From Thermobifida cellulosilytica TB100 (lineage in GTDB: Bacteria; Actinomycetota; Actinomycetes; Streptosporangiales; Streptosporangiaceae): a DNA stretch of 51,678 bases. The stretch is taken from NCBI RefSeq assembly GCF_001517975.1, contig NZ_KQ950180.1, positions 196,794 to 248,471 on the forward strand, read 5' to 3'. Positions 37,314 through 49,664 of this stretch are shown piece by piece (position 1 is the first letter of the stretch; each line of letters opens with the position of its first letter). The notes under the pieces were generated by a model. The model saw only the letters and a program-made list of their open reading frames with translations. It had not been told where the DNA came from and did no database searches. Made by a program: the position numbers and the translations under genes.

Positions 37314-37691
37314 TCAGTCGTCGTCTCCGCCGACGAACAGGCTGAGCAGCCAACTGACGACGGCGACGATGATGGACCCCCAGAACGCGGCCCAGAAGCC
37401 GTCGATGGTGAAGGGGATGCCCAGTGCTCCGGCCAGCCATCCGGTGAACCACAGCAGCAGGGCGTTGACGACGAGGGCGACCAGGCCGAGGGTGACGATG
37501 TAGAAGATGCAGCCCACGGTCTTGACGACCGGTTTGATGACGGCGTTGACGATGCCGAAGAGCGCGCCGATGCCCAGGTAGGTCAGGATCATGGCGGCCG
37601 TGTTGTCGGTGGTGACCTCGATCCCGTCGACCAGGAGCACCGCGGCCCACAGGGCGATGGCGTTGACGATGACTCTCAAGATGATGCTCAC
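37314..37691 (-). CDS. Phage holin family 4 / PF04020-type small membrane protein
   Basis: A 125-residue membrane protein with four helices: ILRVIVNAIALWAAVLLVDG, AMILTYLGIGALFGIVNAVI, FYIVTLGLVALVVNALLLWF and FWAAFWGSIIVAVVSWLLSL, ending in an acidic GGDDD. The NAVIKPVVK motif after helix 2 is characteristic of PF04020. Despite the family name these are usually chromosomal proteins of unknown role, and no phage genes are near. GTG 37691 (VSIILRV) fits the family; an ATG at 37712 would add seven residues. Confidence 0.8.
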   Translation of the reverse strand: MSIILRVIVNAIALWAAVLLVDGIEVTTDNTAAMILTYLGIGALFGIVNAVIKPVVKTVGCIFYIVTLGLVALVVNALLLWFTGWLAGALGIPFTIDGFWAAFWGSIIVAVVSWLLSLFVGGDDD

Positions 37692-37868
37692 GACTCGATG
37701 CTCCCACGCCACGGGGGCGCGTTGGCAGTCCAGGGCGGAATTTGGGGGGATTCTCAGGGGCGTGCGGGCGCCTTCTCGGGGTGGGCGGGGCCTCGGTTCC
37801 CGGTTGCGGAGTGTTCCTGGGACGATGGGCGGGTTGCCCGTGCCGTCGAGTGTGTGAGGGGGCGTGCC

Positions 37869-38411
37869 GTGTCGACGCGGCGTTTCGTCCGGTCAGCCCG
37901 CGTGGAGGACGTCGAGGCGATCGTGGACGTCCAGGTGGCGGCGTGGCTGGAGACCTACCGGGAGCTGCTGCCCGAAGCGGTGCTGGCGGAGCTGTCGGGG
38001 GCGGAGGCCCGCGCGGCGTTCGTGGCGCGGTGGCGGGCCGCGGTGGAGTCGCCGCCGACGTCGCGGCACCGGCTGCTGGTGGCCACGGACGAGGGGGCGG
38101 TGGCCGGGTTCGCGGCGTTCGGTCCGGCGCAGGACGCGGACCGCTGGCCGGGGACCGACGCGGAGATCTACGCGCTGCACGTGGCCCCGGACCGGGTGCG
38201 GCGCGGGCACGGCAGCCGGCTGCTGCACGCGGTGGTGGACCACCTGCTCGACGACGGCTTCCAGGCGGTGTACGTGTGGACGCTGGAGCAGCAGAACGCG
38301 CTGCGCACGTTCGTGGAGCAGGCGGGGTGGGCCGCGGACGGGGCGCGCCGCGAGCTGGACATGGGGACCGTGGTGCCCATGGTCCGGCTGCACGCGGCGA
38401 TCAGCCGCTGA
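37869..38411 (+). CDS. GNAT family N-acetyltransferase
   Basis: A 180-residue acetyltransferase with RSARVEDVEAIVDVQVAAWLETYRELLP at the start and the acetyl-CoA motif LHVAPDRVRRGHGSRLLHAV, followed by VYVWTLEQQNALRTFVEQAGW. The pattern resembles GNATs annotated as phosphinothricin or ribosomal-protein acetyltransferase-like, with no defined substrate. GTG 37869 is chosen because GAGGGGG lies 6 nt upstream. It is divergent from the PF04020 membrane-protein gene. Confidence 0.85.
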   Translation: MSTRRFVRSARVEDVEAIVDVQVAAWLETYRELLPEAVLAELSGAEARAAFVARWRAAVESPPTSRHRLLVATDEGAVAGFAAFGPAQDADRWPGTDAEIYALHVAPDRVRRGHGSRLLHAVVDHLLDDGFQAVYVWTLEQQNALRTFVEQAGWAADGARRELDMGTVVPMVRLHAAISR

Positions 38412-38509
38412 CCGGGGCCGCGGCGGGCGGCGCTACGGTGGAGACCGCACAGAACGGACCGGTGGTTCCGTCCGCGGCGGCGGGCGGTTGGGGGAAGTGA
38501 GGCCGACAC

Positions 38510-39379
38510 GTGGCCACGGTGAGCCAGTGGGTGGCGGGGGCCCGTCCGCGCACCCTGCCGAACTCGGTCGTCCCGGTGGCGGTGGGCACCGGGCTCGCCT
38601 TCGGGCTGGGCGCCGCCGTGTGGTGGAAGGCGCTGCTGGCGCTGGTGGTGGCGGTGGCGTTGCAGGTGGGCGTGAACTACGCCAACGACTACAGCGACGG
38701 GGTCCGGGGCACCGACGAGAACCGGGTGGGGCCGCTGCGGCTGACCGCGTCCCGGCTGGCCGAGCCGCGGCACGTGTTCGCCGCGGCCTGGCTGTGCTTC
38801 GGGGTGGCGGCGGTCGTCGGCCTGGTGCTGGTGGCGGTGTCGTCGTGGTGGCTGCTGCTGGTGGGCGCGGTGGCGATCGCCGCGGCCTGGTTCTACACCG
38901 GCGGGCGCAACCCGTACGGCTACCGGGCGCTGGGCGAGGTGTCGGTGTTCGTGTTCTTCGGCCTGGTGGCGGTGGCCGGGACGGTCTTCGTGCAGGCGGG
39001 CTCGGTGCCGTGGCGGGGGTGGACGGCGGCCGTGGCGGTGGGGCTGCTGTCGTGTTCGATGCTGGTCGTCAACAACGTGCGGGACCTGCCCACCGACGTG
39101 GTGACCGGCAAGCGGACCCTGGCGGTGGTGCTGGGCGACCGGCGGGCGCGGCTGCTGTTCGCCGGGTGCGTGGCGGGTGCGTTCGTCGCGGCGCTGGCCA
39201 CGGCGGTGGGGGCGTGGTGGGTGCTGCTGGTGCTGCTGTCCGCGCCGCTGGCGGTACGGCCGTGCGCGCGGGTGCTGCGCGGCGAGACCGGCCCCGACCT
39301 GATCCGCGGCCTGGGCGAGACGGGGCGGTTGCAGACGGCGTTCGGCGTGCTGTTCGCGCTGGGGCTCGCCCTGGGGTGA
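38510..39379 (+). CDS. menA: 1,4-dihydroxy-2-naphthoate polyprenyltransferase
   Basis: A 289-residue UbiA-family membrane enzyme attaching a polyprenyl chain to dihydroxynaphthoate in menaquinone synthesis. The first Asp-rich motif NYANDYSDGVRGTD is at 56-69 and the second is NNVRDLPTDVVTGKRTLAV. Opening residues WVAGARPRTLPNSVVPVAVG are MenA-typical, and the rest is transmembrane helices. GTG 38510 is the start. No other men gene is in the window. Confidence 0.93.
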   Translation: MATVSQWVAGARPRTLPNSVVPVAVGTGLAFGLGAAVWWKALLALVVAVALQVGVNYANDYSDGVRGTDENRVGPLRLTASRLAEPRHVFAAAWLCFGVAAVVGLVLVAVSSWWLLLVGAVAIAAAWFYTGGRNPYGYRALGEVSVFVFFGLVAVAGTVFVQAGSVPWRGWTAAVAVGLLSCSMLVVNNVRDLPTDVVTGKRTLAVVLGDRRARLLFAGCVAGAFVAALATAVGAWWVLLVLLSAPLAVRPCARVLRGETGPDLIRGLGETGRLQTAFGVLFALGLALG

Positions 39380-39750
39380 CCCGGCCGCGGCACCCGCGTG
39401 CTCCCCGCTCGCTGCCGCTGGCCCGTCCCAGCCTCGGGAACACGTCCTCGGGCCGGTCCCAGACCGTGCGCTCCCGGCTGGGCTCCCGACGGCCCGCGGG
39501 CCACTGACGGGCGCGCAGGGGCGGCGCGCCCACCCCGGTTCCGGGGCCGCCGGGAAGCGCCTGCGCCGCCTCCGGCGTCATGTCCGAGTTCTCCCCGGCC
39601 GACCTGACCCCGGAGCCGCAGCGGCCCGGCCTCCCGGCTCCACGCCCGGCCCCGGGACGCGCCCGCGGACGGTCGGCTCCCCGGGACGGGTGTGATCCCG
39701 CTAACGTCGGTGGCGACCGTGGAACGCGCGGAACGGAAGGGCGGGGTCCG
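39380..39750. other. 371-bp intergenic region between menA and glpK
   Basis: No convincing gene on either strand. It contains palindromic GGCCCGCGGGCC (39491-39502) and a hairpin of GGGCGCGC (39509-39516) with GCGCGCCC (39524-39531), possible menA termination signals. The glpK promoter should lie near its right end, where TAACGT (39702-39707) is a possible -10 without a clear -35. Confidence 0.5.
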
Positions 39751-41247
39751 GTGACCGAACAGTACGTGGCGGCGATCGACCAGGGCACCACGTCGAGCCG
39801 CTGCATCGTCTTCGACCGGCGCGGCGACGTCGTCTCGGTGGGGCAGCGCGAGCACCGCCAGATCTTCCCCCGGCCCGGGTGGGTGGAGCACGACGCCGCG
39901 GAGATCTGGGCGAACGTGGTCGCGGTGGTCGAGGAGGCGCTCGCGGCGGGCGGGCTGACCCCGGACCGGCTGGCCGCGGTGGGCATCACCAACCAGCGGG
40001 AGACCACCGTGGTGTGGGACCGCAGGACCGGCGAGCCGGTGCACCACGCGATCGTGTGGCAGGACACCCGCACCGACCGGCTGCTGGACGTCCTGGGCGG
40101 GGAGGCGGGCCAGGACCGGTTCCGGGAGCGGTGCGGGCTGCCGCTGGCCACCTACTTCTCCGGGCCGAAGCTGCGCTGGCTGCTGGACGAGGTGCCAGGG
40201 CTGCGCGAGCGCGCCGAGCGCGGCGAGGTGCTGTTCGGCACGGTGGACACCTGGCTGGTGTGGAAGCTCACCGGGCGGCACGTCACCGACGTCACCAACG
40301 CCAGCCGCACCATGCTGATGAACCTGCACACCCTGGACTGGGACGAGCAGATCCTCGACGCGATGGGCGTGCCCGCGGCGATGCTGCCCGAGATCCGGTC
40401 CAGCTCCGAGGTGTACGGCACGGCCCGCGGGCCGCTGGAGGGGGTGCCGGTGGCGGCGGCGCTGGGCGACCAGCACGCCGCGCTGTTCGGGCAGACCTGC
40501 TTCGACCCGGGCGACGTCAAGGGCACCTACGGCACGGGCGCGTTCCTGGTGCTCAACACCGGGACCGAGCCGGTGGTCTCCGCCAACGGCCTGCTCACCA
40601 CGGTGGGCTACCGGATCGGCGACCGGCCCGCGGTGTACGCGCTGGAGGGCTCCATCGCGATGGCGGGCTCGCTGGTGCAGTGGCTGCGCGACAACCTGGG
40701 GATGATCTCGCACGCCGCGGAGATCGAGGAGCTGGCGTCCACGGTCTCCGACAACGGCGGCTGCTACATCGTGCCCGCGTTCTCCGGGCTGTTCGCGCCG
40801 CACTGGCGCAGCGACGCCCGCGGGGTCGTCGCCGGGCTCACCTCCTATGTGACCCGGGCGCACCTGGCGCGCGCGGTGCTGGAGGCCACCGCGTGGCAGA
40901 CCCGCGAGGTCGTGGACGCGATGAACAGCGACTCCGGCATCCCGCTGACCTCGCTGAAGGTGGACGGCGGCATGGTCGCCAACGCGCTGCTCAACCAGGC
41001 CCTCGCCGACGTGCTGGACCTGGAGGTGGTGCGGCCGAAGGTCGCGGAGACCACCTGCCTGGGAGCCGCCTACGCGGCGGGGCTGGCCGTGGGCTACTGG
41101 CCCGACCTGGACAGTCTGCGCGCGAACTGGCGGCGCGACGCGGTGTGGACCCCGGCGATCGACCCGCGGCTGCGCGACCGCGAGTACCGCAACTGGAAGA
41201 AGGCGGTGCAGCGCACCCTCGGCTGGGTGGAGGCGGAACGGGAGTAG
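39751..41247 (+). CDS. glpK: Glycerol kinase
   Basis: A 498-residue FGGY kinase phosphorylating glycerol to sn-glycerol-3-phosphate. It has the nucleotide-binding opening [68 protein letters not shown] and the C-terminal [19 protein letters not shown]. Length is standard. The GTG at 39751 gives [12 protein letters not shown]. No glpF or glpD accompanies it here. It ends at a hairpin shared with dapB. Confidence 0.95.
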   Translation: MTEQYVAAIDQGTTSSRCIVFDRRGDVVSVGQREHRQIFPRPGWVEHDAAEIWANVVAVVEEALAAGGLTPDRLAAVGITNQRETTVVWDRRTGEPVHHAIVWQDTRTDRLLDVLGGEAGQDRFRERCGLPLATYFSGPKLRWLLDEVPGLRERAERGEVLFGTVDTWLVWKLTGRHVTDVTNASRTMLMNLHTLDWDEQILDAMGVPAAMLPEIRSSSEVYGTARGPLEGVPVAAALGDQHAALFGQTCFDPGDVKGTYGTGAFLVLNTGTEPVVSANGLLTTVGYRIGDRPAVYALEGSIAMAGSLVQWLRDNLGMISHAAEIEELASTVSDNGGCYIVPAFSGLFAPHWRSDARGVVAGLTSYVTRAHLARAVLEATAWQTREVVDAMNSDSGIPLTSLKVDGGMVANALLNQALADVLDLEVVRPKVAETTCLGAAYAAGLAVGYWPDLDSLRANWRRDAVWTPAIDPRLRDREYRNWKKAVQRTLGWVEAERE

Positions 41248-41250
41248 CCG

Positions 41251-41287
41251 CCGGGGAGGGGGCCGGGGACCGGCCGCTCCTCCCCGG
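41251..41287. terminator. Bidirectional terminator between glpK and dapB
   Basis: CCGGGGAGG (41251-41259) and CCTCCCCGG (41279-41287) enclose a second hairpin, GGCCGG-GGA-CCGGCC (41261-41275), in the 57-bp gap between convergent genes. Confidence 0.6.
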
Positions 41288-41304
41288 GGCCGGGCACAAG
41301 CCCG

Positions 41305-42141
<837 letters not shown>

Positions 42142-43479
42142 TCAACCGAAGGAGCGGCCCTCCTCGTAGGGGCCGACCACCGCCAGGGCCTCGGGCCGGT
42201 TGAGGATGTCGGCGGCGACCTCGCTGACGTCGTCGGTGGTGACGGCGTCGAACAGGGCGAGGTCCTCGTCGAGGGAGAGGTGGCGGGTGCGGCCCAGCTC
42301 GTGGCCGGTGAGGCGGCTCATGCGCGCGTTGGTGCCCTCGGTGCCCAGCACCCAGGAGCCGCGGATCTGCCCCTTGGCGCGGGCCAGCTCCTCGGGGAGG
42401 ACGCCGTGGGCGGCCGCCCGGGCCAGCTCGGTGCGGCAGACGTCGAGCACCTCGTCGATCTTGTCGGGCAGGCAGCCGACGTAGACCTGGAACAGGCCGG
42501 TGTCGGAGTAGCTGGACGAGTAGCCGTGCACGGCGTAGGCGAGGCCGCGCTTCTCCCGCACCTCCTGGAACAGCCGGGAGGACATGCCGCCGCCCAGGAT
42601 CGCGCCGAGGACCCGCAGCGCGTACCAGCGCGGGTCGGTGCGGTGGACGCCCTCGCGGCCCAGGATCAGGTGGGCCTGTTCGGTGTCCCTGCTGACCAGC
42701 ACCGTTCCCGGGTGGGTGGCGGGTGTGGGGCCGCCGATGCGGGGCGGGGCGGGGCGGGCGTCCCCGGCCGCCTCGAGCAGGTCGCGGAACGCCTCGGCGA
42801 CCCGGCGCACCACCTCGTCGTGGTCGAGGTTGCCCGCGGCGGCGACGACGAGTTCGGAGGGCACGTACGCCTTCCGGTACTGCTCGAGGATGCGCTCGCG
42901 GGGCAGCGCGCGGATCGTGTCGTTGGTGCCCAGGATGGGCCGGCCCAGCGGGGAGTCCTTGAAGAAGTGCGCGGCGAACACGTCGTCGACCACGTCGGCG
43001 GGTTCGTCCTCGTACATGGCGATCTCTTCGAGGATCACCCCGCGCTCGGTCTCCACCTCTGCGGGGTCGAGGACCGAGTTGGCGATCATGTCGCTGATGA
43101 CGTCGATGGCCAGCGGCAGGTCGCGGTCGAGGACCTTGGCGTAGTAGGTGGTCTGCTCCTTGGTGGTGTAGGCGTTGTAGTCGGCGCCCACGCCGTCGAG
43201 CAGCGCGGAGATGTCCAGGGCACTGCGCTGTTCGGTGCCCTTGAACAGCAGGTGTTCCAGGAAGTGCGCGGAGCCGGCGTGGGCCGCGTCCTCGTCGCGG
43301 GACCCGGTGGTGGCCGAGATCCCGAAGGCCGCGGAGCGCACTCCCGGCATGGTCTCGGTGACCACCCGCAGGCCGCCCGGCAGCACGGTGCGCCGTACCA
43401 GGCCGGTGCCGTTCTGCGGGGGAAGCACGGTGACGGTGGTGCCCGGTTCCTGCTCGGCCGCGATCGGAACTGTCGTCAT
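42142..43479 (-). CDS. M16 family zinc metallopeptidase (pitrilysin/processing-peptidase type)
   Basis: A 445-residue zinc protease. The inverted zinc motif HxxEH is at 72-76 (HFLEH) and the distal Glu ligand at about 152 (GVILEEIAM). The C-terminal half has RLFQEVREKRGLAYAV, the second-domain signature. It lies 132 bp downstream of pnp on the same strand, the usual pnp-M16 pairing of Gram-positive bacteria. Cellular substrate is unknown. Confidence 0.92.
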   Translation of the reverse strand: MTTVPIAAEQEPGTTVTVLPPQNGTGLVRRTVLPGGLRVVTETMPGVRSAAFGISATTGSRDEDAAHAGSAHFLEHLLFKGTEQRSALDISALLDGVGADYNAYTTKEQTTYYAKVLDRDLPLAIDVISDMIANSVLDPAEVETERGVILEEIAMYEDEPADVVDDVFAAHFFKDSPLGRPILGTNDTIRALPRERILEQYRKAYVPSELVVAAAGNLDHDEVVRRVAEAFRDLLEAAGDARPAPPRIGGPTPATHPGTVLVSRDTEQAHLILGREGVHRTDPRWYALRVLGAILGGGMSSRLFQEVREKRGLAYAVHGYSSSYSDTGLFQVYVGCLPDKIDEVLDVCRTELARAAAHGVLPEELARAKGQIRGSWVLGTEGTNARMSRLTGHELGRTRHLSLDEDLALFDAVTTDDVSEVAADILNRPEALAVVGPYEEGRSFG

Positions 43480-43575
43480 GGGTCCTTCTTCAGCGAAAGC
43501 GGAAACGGTGGGGTCGCCCCTCGGGTAAACGGGGGGCGGCCGTCCTCTTACGGTACGGCCGCCCGACGGGTTCTC

Positions 43576-43602
43576 CCACCGCCCGGACGCCCCGGGCGGT
43601 GG
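43576..43602 (-). terminator. pnp terminator
   Basis: CCACCGCCCGG (43576-43586) and CCGGGCGGTGG (43592-43602) form a perfect 11-bp stem with a 5-nt loop, 9 nt past the pnp stop. Confidence 0.6.
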
Positions 43603-43611
43603 CGGGACAGA

Positions 43612-45912
<2,301 letters not shown>

Positions 45913-46131
45913 GGGCGACCTCCTACACGGTGAACGAAGCTCCCGCGTCCGTGCCCCGTTGAGAAGAGTGTCCGTCCCGAAGGAGTCGTACGGCTCCGCG
46001 ACGCCGCGTGTGGCGGTCCACGACCGCACGGCGATGGCCCTGACGGCCGGCCATCGATCGAAGTCCCCCGGAGGCGCCGTCGGTTACGGACGCGTCGGGG
46101 AACCACTACCGAGGACCGGCCTCGACACCGT

Positions 46132-46150
46132 GGTGAGGTCCTTCCTCACC
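46132..46150 (-). promoter_or_regulatory. Hairpin in the rpsO-pnp leader, possible RNase III site
   Basis: GGTGAGG (46132-46138) and CCTCACC (46144-46150) form a perfect 7-bp stem with a 5-nt loop, about 220 nt before the pnp start. In other bacteria a stem here is cut by RNase III and governs pnp autoregulation, so a similar role is possible. The rest of the 417-bp gap (45913-46329) holds the rpsO terminator and no gene. Confidence 0.35.
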
Positions 46151-46282
46151 TGCCGGCAGATGCCACCGCGGCTGGAACGGCCGAGGGTGGGGCGCGGGAA
46201 TGGTCTGCTTTTCAGTTGTCGACCGACACGTCGCGGCAAGGTACTACCCCGCCGCGGGAGCCGGTAACGAGTCCACACTACT

Positions 46283-46311
46283 AAGAAAAGGGAGCGGCGG
46301 CGGCCACTCCC
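46283..46311 (-). terminator. rpsO terminator/attenuator
   Basis: On the minus strand GGGAGTGGC pairs with GCCGCTCCC (9 pairs, one G-U) around a 4-nt loop and is followed by TTTTCTTAG. This is the only hairpin in the window with a clear T tract. It starts about 20 nt after the rpsO stop and would limit read-through into pnp. Confidence 0.7.
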
Positions 46312-46329
46312 CTCTCCGCTGGCAACCGG

Positions 46330-46599
46330 CTACCGGCGCAGACCGAGGCGCTCGATCAGTTGACGGTAGCGGTTGATGTCCTTCTTCGCGATGTACTGGA
46401 GAAGCCGGCGCCGACGACCGACCAGCAGCAGCAGGCCACGACGGCTGTGGTGGTCGTGCTTGTGCTGCTTGAGGTGCTCGGTGAGCTGGGTGATGCGGTG
46501 CGTCAGCAGCGCGACCTGCACGTCGGGCGAACCGGTGTCACCCTCCGAGGTACCGTACTCGGCGATGATCTTCTTCTTGGTGTCGCTGTCGATCGACAC
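46330..46599 (-). CDS. rpsO: 30S ribosomal protein S15
   Basis: An 89-residue primary 16S rRNA-binding protein of the small subunit. The full family pattern is present: [59 protein letters not shown] and [15 protein letters not shown] 46599 is the start, with AAGGAG 5 nt upstream; longer frames run into an unrelated leader. The 242-bp gap to ribF (46600-46841) should contain its promoter, but no clean pair is seen. Confidence 0.96.
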   Translation of the reverse strand: MSIDSDTKKKIIAEYGTSEGDTGSPDVQVALLTHRITQLTEHLKQHKHDHHSRRGLLLLVGRRRRLLQYIAKKDINRYRQLIERLGLRR

Positions 46600-46841
46600 G
46601 ACGCTCCTTCTTACGTCTCGGCGCGCGGACCTTGACCTGTGCTTTCGGGAAACCGGTCCGGACGGACCGTCGAAAGCCGACAACCGTGCGCGCCCACAGT
46701 CGTCGGACGGGATGGTGCACCCGGCGTGCCGCGGGCCCGGACGGGCAGTGCAGCGGGCACGGCCGAGGGTCGGCGCTACAGCCGACTTCCAGGCAAGCTT
46801 ACTACCGTTGCGCGGCGGCCGCGGCAGGGGCGTGCCGCGGC

Positions 46842-47789
46842 TCAGCCGCCCAGGAGCAGCTCCCGGCAGCGGGCGACGTCGCGTCCCATGGCGGCGATGA
46901 GCTCCTCGATGCCGTCGAAGCGCAGCATGGGGCGGATGTGGTGGGTGAACTCCACCGCCATGTGCAGGCCGTACAGCTCCAGGTCGTCGCGGTCCAGGGC
47001 GTAGGCCTCGACCGTGCGGGCGGTCCCCTCGAAGGTGGGGTTGGTGCCCACCGAGACGGCCGCCGCCCACCGCTCCTGCTCCTCCACCCCGTCGAGCAGG
47101 ACCAGCCAGCCCGCGTAGACGCCGTCGGCGGGGACGGCGGTGTGCGGGGGGCACTCCAGGTTCGCGGTGGGGAAGCCGAGCAGCTCCCGGCCCCGGGCCG
47201 CGCCGTGCACGACCACGCCCTCGACGCGGTGCGGGCGCCCCAGGGCGGCGTGCGCCGCGGCGACGTCCCCCTCGGTGACGAGGGAGCGCACCCGGGCGGA
47301 GGTGACCGGTTCGGTGCCGGCGGCGGGCTGCACCTCCTCCACGGCGAAGCCGTGCTCCTTGCCGAGGGCGCGCAGCTCGTCGGCGTCCCCCGCGGGCAGG
47401 CGGTCGCCGTACCCGGCGGGGACGACCACCGCGGCGTGCAGCGCGCCGACCAGGACGCGCTCGGCGAACTCCGCGGCGGGCTGCTCGGCGAACTCCGGGG
47501 TGAACGGCAGGAGGCACACCGCGTCCGCGCCCTGCTCGGCCAGCAGCCGGGCCCGGTAGTCGGCGCCGGTGAGCACCACGGCGGGCTCCAGGGTGCCCAG
47601 CACCAGTCCGGGCGGGGGGTCGAAGGCGGCCACGACCAGCGGCAGCCCCAGCCGGTCGGCGTGCCCCCGGGCCTGGCGCAGGAGGTGCTGGTGGCCGAGG
47701 TGGACTCCGTCGAAGGTTCCGACGGCCACGACCGAGCGTCCCCAGTCAGCGGGCACCTCGTCCAGGCCGCGCCAAAGCCGTACGCTCAC
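46842..47789 (-). CDS. ribF: Bifunctional riboflavin kinase/FAD synthetase
   Basis: A 315-residue enzyme making FMN then FAD. The N-terminal nucleotidyltransferase domain has [15 protein letters not shown] (GxFDGxHxGH at 24-33) and [14 protein letters not shown]. The C-terminal flavokinase has [27 protein letters not shown] and [13 protein letters not shown]. The stretch where other RibF proteins read about GENFRFGxxxxGD is [16 protein letters not shown] here, shorter and lacking NF and FG. GTG 47789 is chosen, with GGGAG 5 nt upstream. Confidence 0.92.
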   Translation of the reverse strand: MSVRLWRGLDEVPADWGRSVVAVGTFDGVHLGHQHLLRQARGHADRLGLPLVVAAFDPPPGLVLGTLEPAVVLTGADYRARLLAEQGADAVCLLPFTPEFAEQPAAEFAERVLVGALHAAVVVPAGYGDRLPAGDADELRALGKEHGFAVEEVQPAAGTEPVTSARVRSLVTEGDVAAAHAALGRPHRVEGVVVHGAARGRELLGFPTANLECPPHTAVPADGVYAGWLVLLDGVEEQERWAAAVSVGTNPTFEGTARTVEAYALDRDDLELYGLHMAVEFTHHIRPMLRFDGIEELIAAMGRDVARCRELLLGG

Positions 47790-47930
47790 CGCTCTCCCAT
47801 CAGGGGTGTGGTCGACAGGGCGGGCGGCGGATCGGGTGCCGCCCCGCGCCATGTTACTCCCCGTGATCTCCCCTCCGTGCGGCGGCCGGGACCGGGGCCG
47901 GACGGGCACCCGGAGGCGGGGACCGCGCCG

Positions 47931-48812
47931 TCAGTTCCCGGCGAAGACCACCACGGGCTTGCCGTAGCCGGGGCGGTCCTCGGCCAGGGCCAGCACGCTG
48001 CCGTCCGGGGCGAACAGGCCGACCGGGCCGGGGTGCCCGCTCGGGGAGATGCGGTTGCCGTGGGCCACCCGGCGGGCCTCCGCCTCGGTGAGGCGGCGGA
48101 CCGGGAAGGCCGCGGCGACCGCTTCGGCCAGCGGCATCAGGGTGAACTCGGCGGCCAGCTCCTCCAGGGTGGCGGCCTGGTCCAGGGTGTAGGGGCCCAC
48201 CCGGGTGCGGCGCAGCGCGGTGAGGTGTCCGCCCACGCCGAGGTCCGCGCCCAGGTCGCGGGCCAGGGCGCGGATGTAGGTGCCGCTGGAGCAGGTGACG
48301 CGGGCGTCGACGTCGACGAAGTCCCCGCCGGGGTCGGCGACGCGGCGGAACCCGGTCACCTCGAACTCGCGGACCGTCACCTCGCGTGCCCGCAGCTCGA
48401 CCGACTCGCCCGCGCGCGCCCTGCGGTAGGCGCGCTGGCCGTTCACCTTGATCGCGCTGACCTGCGGCGGCACCTGCTGGATCACCCCGGTGAGCGCCTT
48501 GGCGCCGGCCCGGACCTCGTCCTCGCCGACCCGGTCCGCGGCGCGGTGCTCCAGCGGTTCGCCCTCGGCGTCATCGGTGGTGGTGGTCTGCCCCAGGCGG
48601 ATGGTGGCCTCGTAGACCTTCTCGGTGAGGGCGAGGTGCCCCAGCAGGCGGGTGGCCCGGCCCACGCCCAGCACCAGCACCCCGGTGGCCATCGGGTCGA
48701 GGGTGCCGGCGTGGCCGACCCGGCGGGTCCCCGCCAGGCGGCGGACCTTCGCGACCACGTCGTGGGAGGTCCAGTCGGCGGGCTTGTCGACGATGACGAC
48801 GCCGTCGGTCAT
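47931..48812 (-). CDS. truB: tRNA pseudouridine(55) synthase
   Basis: A 293-residue enzyme making pseudouridine 55 in the T arm of tRNAs. The catalytic Asp39 is in GHAGTLDPMATGVL. Also present are VDKPADWTSHDVV, EATIRLGQTTTTDDAEGE, RAYRRARAGE, CSSGTYIRALARDLG and a C-terminal domain with HGNRISP and VLALAEDR. The ATG is 4 nt after the rbfA stop, so the two are coupled. Confidence 0.95.
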   Translation of the reverse strand: MTDGVVIVDKPADWTSHDVVAKVRRLAGTRRVGHAGTLDPMATGVLVLGVGRATRLLGHLALTEKVYEATIRLGQTTTTDDAEGEPLEHRAADRVGEDEVRAGAKALTGVIQQVPPQVSAIKVNGQRAYRRARAGESVELRAREVTVREFEVTGFRRVADPGGDFVDVDARVTCSSGTYIRALARDLGADLGVGGHLTALRRTRVGPYTLDQAATLEELAAEFTLMPLAEAVAAAFPVRRLTEAEARRVAHGNRISPSGHPGPVGLFAPDGSVLALAEDRPGYGKPVVVFAGN

Positions 48813-48815
48813 GGG

Positions 48816-49256
48816 TCAGTCGTCCTCGTCCTCGCGGACGCGCGGGGTGCGGTAGGGGTCGGGATCCCCGGCCGGGCGGGCGTTGGCCGCGGCGCGGGCC
48901 ACCTCCGCGTCGGCCATCTTGGCCTTGGCCAGCAGTTCCTCGATGTGTTGGGCGTTGGCCTGCACCTCGTCGGCCACGAAGGTGATGGTGGGGGTGTGCC
49001 GCAGCCCGGTGCGGCGGCCGACCTCGGAGCGGATCAGCCCCTTGGCGCTCTCCAGGGCCGCCGCGGTCCCGGCCTTCTCCGTGTCGCTGCCGAACACCGT
49101 GTAGTAGACGGTGGCGTCGCGCAGGTCGTTGGTGAGCCGCGCGTCGGTGACGGTCACGAAGCCCAGGCGCGGGTCCTTGATACGGCGTTCCAGCATCTCG
49201 GCCACGATCCGCTGGATGCGGTCGGCGAGCTTGCTCGCGCGTGCGGCGTCAACCAT
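48816..49256 (-). CDS. rbfA: 30S ribosome-binding factor A
   Basis: A 146-residue KH-like factor needed for late 16S rRNA maturation and cold growth. Family strings are RASKLADRIQRIVAEMLERRIKDPRLGFVTVTDARLT, DLRDATVYYTVFG and LRHTPTITFVADE. The C-terminal ~30 residues form an acidic tail ending DEDD. It lies between DUF503 and truB with gaps of 4 and 3 nt, forming the conserved infB-DUF503-rbfA-truB order. Confidence 0.95.
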   Translation of the reverse strand: MVDAARASKLADRIQRIVAEMLERRIKDPRLGFVTVTDARLTNDLRDATVYYTVFGSDTEKAGTAAALESAKGLIRSEVGRRTGLRHTPTITFVADEVQANAQHIEELLAKAKMADAEVARAAANARPAGDPDPYRTPRVREDEDD

Positions 49257-49260
49257 CGCT

Positions 49261-49554
49261 CTATTCCTCGTCGTTGAAGAGCCGCCGTCGGGCGGACAGC
49301 AGCTCGACTTCGGGGTGATTGGCGACCAGGTTCTCGCAGGAGTCCATCAGCGCCGTGCAGTGCGCCGCGGTGGCGGCGACCACCGCCACTCCGATCTCGC
49401 AGCGCCGGTACAGGTCGTGGTTGCCGGTCTCGGCGACCGAAACCCTGTGCTTGCGCTGGAGCTCGGCCACGATGGGACGCACGACGGAACGCTTCTGCTT
49501 CAGTGATCGGACGTCACCCAGCAGCAGGTCCAGCGTCAGGGCCCCGACGAACAC
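49261..49554 (-). CDS. DUF503 family protein (YlxP-like)
   Basis: A 97-residue protein of the DUF503/YlxP family, found between infB and rbfA in many Gram-positive bacteria. Family residues: MFVGALTLDLLLGDVRSLKQKRSVVRPIVAELQRK, VSVAETGNHDLYRRCEIGVAVVA and SCENLVANHPEVELLSARRRLF. YlxP has been linked to ribosome biogenesis, without a firm mechanism. It is coupled to rbfA (4-nt gap). Confidence 0.9.
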   Translation of the reverse strand: MFVGALTLDLLLGDVRSLKQKRSVVRPIVAELQRKHRVSVAETGNHDLYRRCEIGVAVVAATAAHCTALMDSCENLVANHPEVELLSARRRLFNDEE

Positions 49555-49620
49555 GCGCTCACCCCGTGATTCTGTAGTTGTGGATGCCGTCTCCCGGCAC
49601 GGACCGCTGTGGGGCCCCGG

Positions 49621-49652
49621 GTCGGGGCCCGGCAGACCTGCCGGGCCCCGAC
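49621..49652 (-). terminator. infB terminator
   Basis: GTCGGGGCCCGGCAG and CTGCCGGGCCCCGAC (49621-49635, 49638-49652) are perfect complements; allowing a 4-nt loop leaves a 14-bp stem. It lies about 12 nt beyond the infB stop, in the 110-bp gap before DUF503. Confidence 0.65.
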
Positions 49653-49664
49653 CTCCCCGAAGGG

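Noticed and set aside
37314-37691. Holin-family hit as a sign of a prophage.
   Set aside because: PF04020 proteins are common chromosomal membrane proteins, and no phage structural, lysin or integrase gene is nearby.
38920-40863. A 647-codon minus-strand frame across menA, the gap and glpK.
   Set aside because: It is antisense to two well-recognised genes, and its sequence is biased Arg/Gly/Pro/His filler without domains. In the 371-bp gap itself no start with a ribosome binding site or family match was found.
45913-46029. N-terminal extension of PNPase to 46029.
   Set aside because: The extra residues match no PNPase and lie upstream of a perfect AGGAGG placed 7 nt before the ATG at 45912.
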